Below are positions 44,063 through 53,435 of a DNA stretch of 64,000 nucleotides, piece by piece (position 1 is the first letter of the stretch; each line of letters starts with the position of its first letter). The position numbers and the translations under genes were made by a program. Source of the stretch: Bacillus horti (GTDB taxonomy: Bacteria; Bacillota; Bacilli; Caldalkalibacillales; JCM-10596); NCBI RefSeq assembly GCF_030813115.1, contig NZ_JAUSTY010000001.1:248001-312000 (forward strand), written 5' to 3'. The notes below the pieces were generated by a model. The model was not told where the DNA came from. It was given only the letters and a program-made list of their open reading frames with translations, and did not search any database.

Positions 44063-44842
44063 TCACTGATCTTTAAAGTTAGGCTTCCTTTTCTCAATAA
44101 ATGCTGTAATCCCTTCTTTAGCATCAGCCGATTCAAACACCTTGCCAAAAAGCTCAGCCTCCTTGCGACTTCCAGCTTCTTGTCCGTTACGTTCTCCTTC
44201 TAACACGGCTGCTAACGCATATCTAAGAGTAACGGCACTTTTTTCTGCATTCATAGAGGCAAACTGGATAGCTTCTGTCTCTAATTCTCCCTCAACAACA
44301 ATCCTATTTACTAAGCCTAAACGAAGGGCTTCCTCTCCGGATATAGGTTGTCCAGATAGCAATAGCTCTAAAGCTTTCGCTTTACCTATTAACCTTGGTA
44401 GTCGCTGAGTTCCTGCAAAACCAGGAATGAGTCCTAGATTTAATTCAGGAAGTCCTAGCTTTGCCTGTGCTGTAGCAAAACGCATATGACAAGCCATGGC
44501 TAGCTCTAATCCCCCACCTAATGCAGCACCGTGGATAGCAGCTAGAATTGGCTTGCTAAACTCTTCCATTCTAGCAAATACCCCTTGTCCTACTTCTGCT
44601 ATCTTCCTCCCCTCTTCAGCAGTATGAACGGTTGTAAATTCCTTAATATCTGCTCCAGCAGCAAAAAATTTGCCTTTTCCAGCTAACACTACAGCTTTGA
44701 TTTGCGGATCCTCTTCCACCTTATCAAGCGCTAGAGATAAATTCTTAAACACTTCTCCACTTAAAGCGTTAGCTGGTGGATGCTCAAGTCTAAGAATAGC
44801 TACTGAATCCTGTTTTTCCACTTGTACATAGCTTGTAGTCAT
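44063..44842 (-). CDS. fadB: Enoyl-CoA hydratase (FadB of the etf locus)
   Basis: 259-aa crotonase-family enzyme hydrating trans-2-enoyl-CoA in beta-oxidation. The oxyanion-hole segments GKGKFFAAGADIKEF and AAIHGAALGGGLELAMACH are present; catalytic glutamates are Glu113 and Glu133, twenty residues apart as in rat hydratase. The ATG follows GAAGGAGGATTTTGTCCC. In B. subtilis fadR lies between lcfA and fadB; here there is only a 213-nt gap carrying a promoter with a FadR-like palindrome and a cre-like site. Confidence 0.95.
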   Translation of the reverse strand: MTTSYVQVEKQDSVAILRLEHPPANALSGEVFKNLSLALDKVEEDPQIKAVVLAGKGKFFAAGADIKEFTTVHTAEEGRKIAEVGQGVFARMEEFSKPILAAIHGAALGGGLELAMACHMRFATAQAKLGLPELNLGLIPGFAGTQRLPRLIGKAKALELLLSGQPISGEEALRLGLVNRIVVEGELETEAIQFASMNAEKSAVTLRYALAAVLEGERNGQEAGSRKEAELFGKVFESADAKEGITAFIEKRKPNFKDQ

Positions 44843-44893
44843 GGGACAAAATCCTCCTTCTATTTTGAAACAATCCTAATGAACTTTTAATTT

Positions 44894-44907
44894 TAGAAGC
44901 GCTTACA
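44894..44907 (-). promoter_or_regulatory. cre-like CcpA site upstream of fadB
   Basis: Minus strand TGTAAGCGCTTCTA fits 13 of 14 positions of TGWAARCGYTWNCW and lies just downstream of the -10 box, as in carbon-catabolite-repressed operons. Confidence 0.65.
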
Positions 44908-44912
44908 TTTAT

Positions 44913-44941
44913 ATTATAATGAATATTCATGCTCTTGTGTT
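44913..44941 (-). promoter_or_regulatory. fadB-etfBA promoter with FadR-like operator
   Basis: TATAAT (44913-44918) and a weak -35 AACACA (44936-44941), spacer 17 nt. The spacer holds the 12-bp palindrome ATGAATATTCAT (44919-44930); over 18 bp it matches 14 positions of the B. subtilis FadR box TGAATGAMTANTCATTCA. Confidence 0.6.
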
Positions 44942-45055
44942 GTTTTTTTCTTTGAGTTTCAATTTTTTCTCCTAGCACACCTCCTCAGACTATAGAACGT
45001 AACAGATGTATATTATATTCTAGACTGGGGCAGATACTCCCCAGTCCTCATTGTT

Positions 45056-46969
45056 CTAATCTTCCCTATCCCTGTTTTCAGCCTCGTTTTCATTAGGCAC
45101 AACAGTGGTCTCATTTAGCTCCCTCTCAACCATTTCGTTAGCTTCACTGGCTTCACTACCTCTAAACAATTCTTCCCCTTCTCTGCCTGCGTTGGCTTCA
45201 TTCTCTTCAAACGACTTATCTACTGCACTTTCTTCATTTACTGTACTTTCTTTGTTATCTTTAGTTAGCTCAGCTTCTTTATTTATGCTCTCATCCGTTT
45301 GCTTTTCTGTCCCTTCCTCTACAAGTACTCTTTTTAAAATCTTTCCTATAATGGACTTTGGCAGCTCCGTTCTGAACTCATAAATTTTAGGAACCTTATA
45401 CACAGAAAGCTTCTGTCGGCAGAATTGGTCCAGCTCTTGCTCTGACACCTCATAGCCATCCTTTTTAACAATGTACGCTTTGACCGTTTCACCTCGGTAC
45501 TCATGAGTAACTCCAATGACAGCACACTCTTTGACCGCTTCATGTTCGTAAAGAACCTCTTCAATTTCTCTCGGATAGATATTGTAACCACTAGCAACTA
45601 TCATCTCTTTTTTACGCTCAACGATGTAAAAATAACCCTTTTCATCCATATACCCTAGATCACCTGTCATAAACCAGCCGTTCTTAAATGCTTTCTCTGT
45701 TTCTTTTTCGTTGTTCCAATACCCCTGCATGACCTGCGGTCCTTTAATAGCAAGCTCACCGATCTCCCTAGGCGGAAGCTCTTCACCATCTTCAGTCGAG
45801 AGAATGATAGCCTCCGTGTCTGGCCATGGGAGTCCTATACTTCCCACTACATTATTTCCCCAAATTAGATTGGCATGAGTGACTGGTGAGGTCTCCGTTA
45901 AACCATACCCCTCAACAAGCTTTCCACCTGTGATCTGCTCAAAACGCTTCTGTACATCAACTGGTAACCCAGCTGAACCACTGATACACGCCTCAATAGA
46001 AGATAGATCATATTTTTCAATATTTGATTCATTTAATAGTCCGATATAAATAGTAGGAGCTCCCGGAAAAAGGGTTGGCTTCTCCTTCTGTATCGTTTTT
46101 AGTACATCCTTCGCTTCAAATTTAGGTACCAATACCATTGTCGCAGCTGTCATAATTCCTAAATTCATAACAACGGTCATCCCATAGACATGGAAGAGGG
46201 GAACAACTCCTAACACTCTCTCCTGTCCGTAGTTCACCTTATAAATCCATTGTGAGCATTGATAAGCGTTCACCACTAAATTACGATGTGTCAGCATAAC
46301 TCCCTTTGGTAACCCCGTAGTTCCCCCTGTGTACTGTAAGGCTGCCAAATCATCAGGCGTACTGGAAATTTCAATTCGCTTAGGCTTATGCTTTTTTAAT
46401 AGCTCAGTAAACGAATGAATGCGCTCTCCATACTGTACATTAACATAAAGACCTTGTTTTTTCTGAACATACGGATAAAGTACATTTTTAGGGAAGGGTA
46501 AAAAATCCTTGATTCCCGTGATAATAACATCCTTGATAGCCGTTTCCGCCTGTACACGTGCCAATTTAGGATAAACCAAGTCCAATGCAATAATGACCTC
46601 AGCCCCAGAATCCTTCAATTGATGCTCTAATTCCCGTTCCATGTACAAAGGATTTGTCTGAACCACAACTCCTCCAGCCAACAAAACCCCAAAATAGCCT
46701 ATGACGGCTTGAGGACAGTTTGCTAGCATTAAGGCAACTCGTTTCCCTTCAGTTACACCTAAACTCCTTAAAGCATTAGCTAAAGATAAAGCTTGCTCAT
46801 AAAGTTTGCGATAGGAAACACTCTTACCTAGAAAGCGAATGGCTGTATGATTAGGCTTTACTTTATTAGCCTCCTCCAGAAAAAAGGGTAGTGTTTCCTC
46901 AGGATATTCAAGTGATGTGGCGATTTCATCTGGATAATGCTCCGTCCAGATTCCTAGCTTTTTCGGCAT
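45056..46969 (-). CDS. lcfA: Long-chain acyl-CoA ligase with acidic C-terminal extension
   Basis: Acyl-CoA synthetase of 637 aa activating fatty acids with ATP and CoA. Adenylation motifs are intact: YTGGTTGLPKGV (P-loop), VEGYGLTETSP, GWFMTGDLGYMDEKGY, and the C-terminal catalytic lysine in LPKSIIGKILKR. B. subtilis LcfA ends about here (560 aa). This protein adds about 81 residues (557-637) rich in Glu, Asn and Ser, low-complexity and without hydrophobic segments. The ATG follows GGAGGAGGTGT. It is separated from fadB by 213 nt with a separate promoter. Confidence 0.95.
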   Translation of the reverse strand: MPKKLGIWTEHYPDEIATSLEYPEETLPFFLEEANKVKPNHTAIRFLGKSVSYRKLYEQALSLANALRSLGVTEGKRVALMLANCPQAVIGYFGVLLAGGVVVQTNPLYMERELEHQLKDSGAEVIIALDLVYPKLARVQAETAIKDVIITGIKDFLPFPKNVLYPYVQKKQGLYVNVQYGERIHSFTELLKKHKPKRIEISSTPDDLAALQYTGGTTGLPKGVMLTHRNLVVNAYQCSQWIYKVNYGQERVLGVVPLFHVYGMTVVMNLGIMTAATMVLVPKFEAKDVLKTIQKEKPTLFPGAPTIYIGLLNESNIEKYDLSSIEACISGSAGLPVDVQKRFEQITGGKLVEGYGLTETSPVTHANLIWGNNVVGSIGLPWPDTEAIILSTEDGEELPPREIGELAIKGPQVMQGYWNNEKETEKAFKNGWFMTGDLGYMDEKGYFYIVERKKEMIVASGYNIYPREIEEVLYEHEAVKECAVIGVTHEYRGETVKAYIVKKDGYEVSEQELDQFCRQKLSVYKVPKIYEFRTELPKSIIGKILKRVLVEEGTEKQTDESINKEAELTKDNKESTVNEESAVDKSFEENEANAGREGEELFRGSEASEANEMVERELNETTVVPNENEAENRDRED

Positions 46970-47172
46970 TCATACACCTCCTCCATTTGTTCATCTCCAC
47001 TTGCTGAATTGTTTCTATACTCATATATACTTGTGCTGGTATCATTTCAGAATATTTTTTTACAATTTCCTAGGGTATTCGATATTTAATAGAAACTTTC
47101 CGTTCAGCTAAAACGTCTATAAATGGTAGATATTATTTTTCAAAAGACTACTAAAATATGGGAGAGTGTATA

Positions 47173-49419
47173 ATGAAGGCACCACAGAAACACATATTAG
47201 GTAAAACAGTTGCAGCTTCCATGCTATGTGCAAGCCTAGTTTTTTCCAGCGTTACACCGGCCACTATTCACACTGCACATGCTGCTGTGACAACCTCTAT
47301 TAAATTGCAAAACCAGCAAACGATCGCACATGGAGCACAACATAAGGTTTACACGAAGCAGATTAATTCACAGACGGTTCGTATTGAGGTATTAGAGATC
47401 AACCTTGGACATCAGTATATTAAGGTCGCTCCACTATACGGTACTCATGTCGGCCAGAAAGATACAGTAACTGGCATGGCTAAACAGTCTGGTGCTGTAG
47501 CAGCCTTAAACTCTAGCTTTTTTAATATGCAAAATGAAGGAGGAACGATGGGCGTCTTAGTTAAGGATGGGAACATCGTTTCAAATCCAGATAAGCAGGA
47601 GAACTGGAACTCCTTTGCGATATTAAATGATCAAACGGCTATTATTCAGAAGCTTGGATTTACAGGGCAAATCCTTGCCCCAAACGGTGCTAGCTTTTCT
47701 CTTGAGGGCATTAATAAGACAGAGTATTGGCCAAACAATAGCCCTGCAAGTAACTACTCTGGAACTATACATAAGTTCACCCCTGAATGGGCGGAAACAA
47801 GCCGTGGAAAGCTTCCTGGATATAGTGGAATTGTTGAGCTTGAAGTGACAAATGATGTGGTTACAGATATCCGTTTAGACCAACCAGGGAAAGCAATTCC
47901 AGCTGATGGCTATGTTCTTATGGGGCATGGAAATGGAGCTAGCTTCCTACAGAATAATTTCTCCATAGGGGATCCTGTCCAAACCAACTATCAGCTATCC
48001 CAAAATGTGGAGCAGGCGATTGGAGCAAACTATTTGCTGGTTAATCAAGGACAGCGTGTATCCACTAGTCATGTTGAGAGCAATCTAAAGGGAAGAAATT
48101 CTCGTTCTGCTCTAGGGGTTAGTCAGAATGGAAAAACATTATATATGGTTTCTATTGATAAAGTAGATTCTAACCCAGGAGTTAGTTTAGAAGAACTAGC
48201 TGATATATTAATAGAGTTAGGAAGCTTTAAAGCCGTGAACCTAGATGGTGGAGGGTCAACTTCCATGGTTGTGCGCACTCCCGGAGAGTTAAGCGCTGCA
48301 CGTGTTAATAAAACAACTTGGGAGCGTAGTGTGGCCGATGCCTTAGGTATCTTTAACACAGCTCCAAAAGGAAATCCTGTTGACCTTAACATTGCCGCAA
48401 CAAGCCTTGTTATGCCAGGTGATCTAATCACTTTAACGGCAAAGGGCTATGACTCAAACTATCATCCTATCACGAACGCAGATGTTGAATACAAAGTATC
48501 TGATCCTACTGCTGAGCTTACGAACAATCAGCTGAAGTTTACACAGTCTGGACGCCATTTATTACAGGCTTCCTATAATGGAATATCTACTGATCTACCT
48601 ATCCGAGTTTTAGCAGCAGAGGATGTTAAACAATTTACAGTAAGCCCTTCAGATATTTTAGTTCTTCCTGGAGAAAAACAAGAGCTAAAAGCAACGCTGC
48701 ATTTAAATGACGGGCGTACATTTGATCTAAAACCGGAGCATATTCAATGGGCTAATACTCAGGCTGGCCAGATGAACGACATGACCTTCCAGGCTGTTCA
48801 AAGTAAAACAAACGGGAAGCTACAAGCAAACGTCTTAGGACTTTCTACGACGATTGATATTGAGGTTAGCTACTCCTTCAGAGATATTAAAGGACACTGG
48901 GCTCAGCAAACGATTGAAAGAATGGCAGAGCTAGGACATGCTAAAGGAATTGGAGCAGGTCGCTTTGGTCCAAATACAGATGTGAAGCGAGGAGACTTTG
49001 TCGTCTTCCTTTCAAGAATACTGAACTGGAATATTACCGATCGTGAAAAAAATGTTGCGCTAAATGAAACAGTTCCTGCTTATACTCAGGATGCTTTAAA
49101 ATATGCTAAGCATCACGGTATTTTGAGAGGCGATCAGAACGGACTCCTGAACGCTAACGCTCCAATTTCGCGCATGGAGATGGCAACCATTCTGCAGAGG
49201 GTTCTAGGAACTAGCTCAATCCAGCCGGCCAAGACAGTCACTACACCTATGAACAGCCTTTACGCAGACTGGAGCAATGTACCAGAATGGGCAAGAGGTT
49301 CAGTAGAATATGTGTCAGAAAGAGAAATCTTTGGAGGTATGAACAATCGTTTCTATCCTCGAAATCACACAACACGTGCTGAGGTTATGACTGTTCTACA
49401 AAGGGCTTTCGTAAAATAA
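47173..49419 (+). CDS. S-layer-anchored phosphodiester glycosidase-domain protein (NAGPA + SLH)
   Basis: 748 aa: signal peptide (about 38, ending AHAAV); a phosphodiester glycosidase (NAGPA-like) domain about 60-395 with VAALNSSFFNMQNEGGTMGVLV, SRSALGVSQNGKTLYMVSID and NLDGGGSTSMVV (the conserved DGGGS motif); a bacterial Ig-like region (about 405-560); three SLH repeats from about 567 (FRDIKGHWAQQTIERM, RGDFVVFLSRIL, RAEVMTVLQRAF). The ATG at 47173 follows GGGAGAGTGTATA. It should be held on the cell surface by pyruvylated wall polymer made by the downstream csaB. Substrate unknown, a wall glycan is plausible. Confidence 0.94.
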   Translation: MKAPQKHILGKTVAASMLCASLVFSSVTPATIHTAHAAVTTSIKLQNQQTIAHGAQHKVYTKQINSQTVRIEVLEINLGHQYIKVAPLYGTHVGQKDTVTGMAKQSGAVAALNSSFFNMQNEGGTMGVLVKDGNIVSNPDKQENWNSFAILNDQTAIIQKLGFTGQILAPNGASFSLEGINKTEYWPNNSPASNYSGTIHKFTPEWAETSRGKLPGYSGIVELEVTNDVVTDIRLDQPGKAIPADGYVLMGHGNGASFLQNNFSIGDPVQTNYQLSQNVEQAIGANYLLVNQGQRVSTSHVESNLKGRNSRSALGVSQNGKTLYMVSIDKVDSNPGVSLEELADILIELGSFKAVNLDGGGSTSMVVRTPGELSAARVNKTTWERSVADALGIFNTAPKGNPVDLNIAATSLVMPGDLITLTAKGYDSNYHPITNADVEYKVSDPTAELTNNQLKFTQSGRHLLQASYNGISTDLPIRVLAAEDVKQFTVSPSDILVLPGEKQELKATLHLNDGRTFDLKPEHIQWANTQAGQMNDMTFQAVQSKTNGKLQANVLGLSTTIDIEVSYSFRDIKGHWAQQTIERMAELGHAKGIGAGRFGPNTDVKRGDFVVFLSRILNWNITDREKNVALNETVPAYTQDALKYAKHHGILRGDQNGLLNANAPISRMEMATILQRVLGTSSIQPAKTVTTPMNSLYADWSNVPEWARGSVEYVSEREIFGGMNNRFYPRNHTTRAEVMTVLQRAFVK

Positions 49420-49440
49420 ACAAAATGTAGACCCAAACAT

Positions 49441-49480
49441 ATAGGATCTTGAGATCAAACGTCTTAAGATCCTATCTTTA
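49441..49480 (+). terminator. Hairpin after the SLH protein gene
   Basis: 14-bp arms ATAGGATCTTGAGA and TCTTAAGATCCTAT (one wobble) around TCAAACG. The T tract is weak (CTTTA), so it may attenuate rather than fully stop. Confidence 0.55.
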
Positions 49481-49554
49481 ATGCTAGAGTCATGTCTGAT
49501 ATGATAGAGAGGGTCGTACATACCATAATTAAATGAGAAGATATAGAGGAGAAA

Positions 49555-51444
49555 ATGATGAAGAAGAAAATAGTCATTGTGGTTTGCTTACTTGTGTTGG
49601 CTATCCCACTTGTTATTTACGGTGGATGGAAGGTAACAGAGTGGAGAGCTATGCGTGCCCTAGGTGGAGTTAGCTTTGAGGTTGAGGAATATGTTAAAAA
49701 TATTACTCAGCAGGAATATGATGTGATTGTCGTTGGGGGTGACCCTGAAGGAGTTGCTGCTGCTGTAGCAGCAGCTAGAGAAGGAGCAAAAACATTATTG
49801 CTTGAGCCTCGTGATGGCTTGGGTGGATTAATGACCTATGGTGCCCTTAATTTTATCGATTATGATTTTGATATGAATGATGATATTGCCAATGAAGGTG
49901 TTTTTAAAGAGTGGCATGAGCTTGTAGGTGGACAGGTTGTCTTTGATATTGAGACAGCGAAGGATGCGTTTCTAAAGCTCGTACAGGATGAGGAAAATAT
50001 CGATTTAAGTCTCACTACTGAAGTACTTGAGCCGATTATGAGCGAGGATGGGACAACTATTCTAGGTGTTGTAGCTGAGGATGAAAATGGAACTCATTCC
50101 TACTATGGACAACGAATTATTGATGCCACACAGCATGCTGATTTGGCAGCAATGGCTAATGTACCTTACTTTATTGGGGGAGCTGATATCGGTCTAGAAA
50201 ACCGAAAAATGGCTGTAACACTTATGGTTCACCTTGATAACGTTAATTGGGATGGAATCGCCTATACTGCTCTTACAAAAAAGTTTGGAGAAGCAAAATT
50301 TACTCAAACAGCAGCATGGGGATTTGTTGATCTCCATCACGCCTATACTCCGGTGGAGGAAGGAACACGATTAAGAGGGTTAAATGTTGCTAGACAGAGC
50401 GATAATAGTATATATATCAATGCGTTGCATATTTTTGATGTTGATGGACTAGATCCTGCATCTATTGAGGAAGGCATTGAGCGTGGAAAAAGAGAAATTG
50501 AAGGAGTTGTTCAATTTCTAAGAGAAGAATTTCCTGGCTTTAAACGAGCCGAAGTTGCTAGCTATCCAACTGAGCTATATATTCGTGAAACTAGACATAT
50601 TTATGCTGAATATCAGCTACCTATTGTAGATGTTTGGGAGCAAAAGGATCATTGGGATTCTATTGGCTTTGGTTCTTACCCGGTAGATATTCAAGCTACA
50701 TCTGTACATGACTATGGATATGTTCTGACTCATCCAACTCAATATGCCATTCCATTCCGCTCTCTAGTACCACTAGAAATAGATGGATTATTAGTAGCAA
50801 GTAAGTCATCAGGATATTCCTCCTTAGCGGCAGGAAGTGCAAGGATCATTCCTACTGGGATGAGCACAGCTCAAGCAGCTGGAGTGGCAGCAGCGTTATC
50901 CATTCGTGAGGATATTAGCTTTAGAGAGCTGGCAGCAAATAGACCACTCATTAATGAATTACAGGAGCTACTTAAAGAACAAGGAGCCTTACTCTATGCT
51001 TACGATCTTGATTTCCCATACAAAGGGAAATGGTTCTATCCAGCGATTAAAAAGCTACTTACTTACGGCCTAGTTTCAGGAGGACACCAAAACGATTTAC
51101 ATGTTGAAAATACAATGAGTGAGCTGGAGTTTGTCAATCTCCTGACCAACGGATTCCAACGCATTTCACCGCAGGCTTATGAGAATCACGCAAGTGGTTT
51201 AAGTGATATTCATTTAATGGCTCAAAAGGATAAGACTCCATTAAGCCGTAATCAAGCTTCTCGTTTTCTGTTGACTGTATTTGGAGAATCTAGAGAAGGG
51301 GACGCATGGGCCAAAGTTGTTGACCAAGATCTTGTTGATGAAGAAATTGTTAATAGGTTGGTCGAAGAAAAGAATCTTTTAAGAAGTGAAGGCTATGTTG
51401 TCGTTGCTCATATTCTTCAAAAGATTGAACAACTATATCAGTAA
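49555..51444 (+). CDS. Membrane-anchored FAD-dependent oxidoreductase
   Basis: 629 aa. One N-terminal transmembrane helix (about 5-25) is followed by an extracytoplasmic FAD_oxidored (PF12831-like) domain: YDVIVVGGDPEGVAAAVAAAREGAKTLLLE, then GLGGLMTYGALNFID, RIIDATQHADLAA, and C-terminal AAGSARIIPTGMSTAQAAGVAAALS. The last ~130 residues look helical and weakly SLH-like (KKLLTYGLVSGG). A second ATG at 49558 has better spacing from GAGGAG. It lies 32 nt upstream of the DUF5693 gene, likely in one operon with csaB. Substrate not known. Confidence 0.88.
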   Translation: MMKKKIVIVVCLLVLAIPLVIYGGWKVTEWRAMRALGGVSFEVEEYVKNITQQEYDVIVVGGDPEGVAAAVAAAREGAKTLLLEPRDGLGGLMTYGALNFIDYDFDMNDDIANEGVFKEWHELVGGQVVFDIETAKDAFLKLVQDEENIDLSLTTEVLEPIMSEDGTTILGVVAEDENGTHSYYGQRIIDATQHADLAAMANVPYFIGGADIGLENRKMAVTLMVHLDNVNWDGIAYTALTKKFGEAKFTQTAAWGFVDLHHAYTPVEEGTRLRGLNVARQSDNSIYINALHIFDVDGLDPASIEEGIERGKREIEGVVQFLREEFPGFKRAEVASYPTELYIRETRHIYAEYQLPIVDVWEQKDHWDSIGFGSYPVDIQATSVHDYGYVLTHPTQYAIPFRSLVPLEIDGLLVASKSSGYSSLAAGSARIIPTGMSTAQAAGVAAALSIREDISFRELAANRPLINELQELLKEQGALLYAYDLDFPYKGKWFYPAIKKLLTYGLVSGGHQNDLHVENTMSELEFVNLLTNGFQRISPQAYENHASGLSDIHLMAQKDKTPLSRNQASRFLLTVFGESREGDAWAKVVDQDLVDEEIVNRLVEEKNLLRSEGYVVVAHILQKIEQLYQ

Positions 51445-51476
51445 TTCATTTAAGTTATCTTTAAAGGGAGAATCAT

Positions 51477-53435
51477 ATGCTGAAAAAAATATTATGGAGT
51501 GTTGTCATCCTTTCTATATTAGCTTCATTTCCACTAATCATAGACCGCTATCATAATGAAACATCAACAAAACAGGTAGAGGTTGTCGTTGATTACGATC
51601 GTCTTGAAAGATTAAGTGCTCGATCTGTTGAAAACATGAGTGTGGAAGAAATGCTTGATTTTCTAAAGCAAATCGGTGTAACCTCAGTCGCTATACATGA
51701 GCAGTCTGTTCGTGAGTTTGTCGATAAAGGAATGGTTCAGCTATATACAACAAATCATCTCAATTTATTTGAGGATGGGGAAGCTTTACCAGAAAATCAT
51801 TCACTGATTTTATTCTCTACCCACCTGACCGATGATCAGGTCGCCCGCTACCAAGAGATGATTATACGCTCCATGCCCGATCATGCGACAGCTATAACCT
51901 GGAGAGAAAATCAGGGTATTCTTGTCCAAAAGACGATGTCAGCTATCCAAAATCATATTGTTGGATTTGATTTTGAAAGTGCTGAGCTTATTAAGGCTCA
52001 CGGCTTACAAATAGTCGCGAGGGTTTATACAGCACGTCCATGGCAGGAGGAGTGGCTAGATGAGCAATTTGCTCGCTTAAATGAGCTAGGTGTCCGTACC
52101 ATTGTCTATAATGGTCGAGAAGTCCTTGGCTTTGAAGAGCGCGAGCATTTGGAGCAGACTGCTGAATGGTTTAAGCAATATGGAATGAATATGGGTATGA
52201 TTGAATTCCATGAGCAAATCGGCGACAAGCGCATGAGCTCTTTAATCGATGATCAAGTTATACGCCTATTAAGTATATCGGAGGCAACGATTAACTCTGA
52301 CCCGCTATATTCCATTGTTGATACTTTATCTCTAGCTGTATTAGAGAGAAATGTGCGCCTAGCTTATCTGAACCTACCATTCCCTAGTGCTAGTCAGCCT
52401 AATATGGAGGCCGAAGACGTCCTTAAGAAAGCGAATACCATTGTGCATGAGCTTTATCAAAATATACGTTCAAAGGGCTATGATTATGGTGTTGCTTCAC
52501 CTTTCATAAGCTTTGATTTAAAGGAACGTGGCTGGCACAATATCGTTTTAATTATTGGTTCGCTTGCTCTGATCAGCTTGCTAGCCGCTCAATATCACAG
52601 GTTCTTAATCTATCTTCCCATTCCATTGGGATTGTTAGGCTATCTAGCTGCTAGAATGTTGGATATGGTTCAGTTGGTCCATCAGGCCTTTTCTCTTGCT
52701 ACTGCAATCGCTGCTCCTACATTAGCTACGATTCTCATCTATCAATGGGCTATGAAGCATAGGGAAAGCTTTAAAAAGGGTTGGTTATGGAGCTTATTGT
52801 TTTTTGCTCTTTCATCTATCATTAGCTTATATGGTGCCGTTGTAACTGTCGGACTGCTCAACGGTCTTGAATTTGTAAAATATCTCGAACAATTTAGAGG
52901 CGTTCAGGTTTTATATTTTATGCCATCAGTCTTATTTGTCATCTATCTATTTATGAATCACAGTGTAAAGCTTCTCTGGGAGCGAATATTGAAGGTTTAT
53001 CACACACATGTACAGGTTAAACACATCATATGGGTAGGTTTACTCATTGCCGCTGTCGGGTATTATTTATCACGTTCAGGGAACGAAGGCGTTACTCTTC
53101 CATATGAATTGGAGTTCAGACAGCTCCTTAATGATATCTTTGGTGTGCGCCCTCGTACAAAAGAAGTACTCTTAGGTCATCCCCTCTTTATCCTTGCTAC
53201 ATATCTAGTGATAAGATACAAAAAGGGCGCCGTTTTACTAGCAGGAGGAATTATTGGCCAGATGTCTATAGTAAGTACATTTACACATCTACACACACCA
53301 CTGTTAATCTCACTAGAGCGAACAATAGTAGGACTGCTATTAGGTGCTGTGATTGGTCTTGTCCTTATCCTACTGTGGCATGTCTTTGAACGTATATGGA
53401 GAAAAAGGGAGCGACAACAGACTCATGCAAACTAA
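51477..53435 (+). CDS. DUF5693 membrane protein
   Basis: 652 aa. An N-terminal signal-anchor (about 4-22), an extracytoplasmic domain of ~330 residues (VDYDRLERLSARSVENMSVEEMLDFLKQIGVTSVAIHEQSV), and about eight transmembrane segments in the C-terminal half (from about residue 360). This is the DUF5693 family, of unknown function, commonly found beside csaB. The CsaB gene overlaps its last 11 nt, indicating coupled translation. A role in assembly or export of the pyruvylated wall polymer, comparable to B. anthracis CsaA, is a guess from position. Confidence 0.88.
   Translation: MLKKILWSVVILSILASFPLIIDRYHNETSTKQVEVVVDYDRLERLSARSVENMSVEEMLDFLKQIGVTSVAIHEQSVREFVDKGMVQLYTTNHLNLFEDGEALPENHSLILFSTHLTDDQVARYQEMIIRSMPDHATAITWRENQGILVQKTMSAIQNHIVGFDFESAELIKAHGLQIVARVYTARPWQEEWLDEQFARLNELGVRTIVYNGREVLGFEEREHLEQTAEWFKQYGMNMGMIEFHEQIGDKRMSSLIDDQVIRLLSISEATINSDPLYSIVDTLSLAVLERNVRLAYLNLPFPSASQPNMEAEDVLKKANTIVHELYQNIRSKGYDYGVASPFISFDLKERGWHNIVLIIGSLALISLLAAQYHRFLIYLPIPLGLLGYLAARMLDMVQLVHQAFSLATAIAAPTLATILIYQWAMKHRESFKKGWLWSLLFFALSSIISLYGAVVTVGLLNGLEFVKYLEQFRGVQVLYFMPSVLFVIYLFMNHSVKLLWERILKVYHTHVQVKHIIWVGLLIAAVGYYLSRSGNEGVTLPYELEFRQLLNDIFGVRPRTKEVLLGHPLFILATYLVIRYKKGAVLLAGGIIGQMSIVSTFTHLHTPLLISLERTIVGLLLGAVIGLVLILLWHVFERIWRKRERQQTHAN

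Noticed and set aside
43674-44076. Plus-strand frames over etfB
   Set aside because: They lie fully over the clear etfB gene and have low-complexity, shadow-like composition.
44790-44978. 62-codon minus-strand frame upstream of fadB
   Set aside because: It covers the promoter, the FadR-like palindrome and the cre-like site, and has no ribosome site; these regulatory signals explain the region.
46970-47172. FadR box at lcfA
   Set aside because: Searched by eye; only a half-site-like TGAAATGATA was found, too weak to report.
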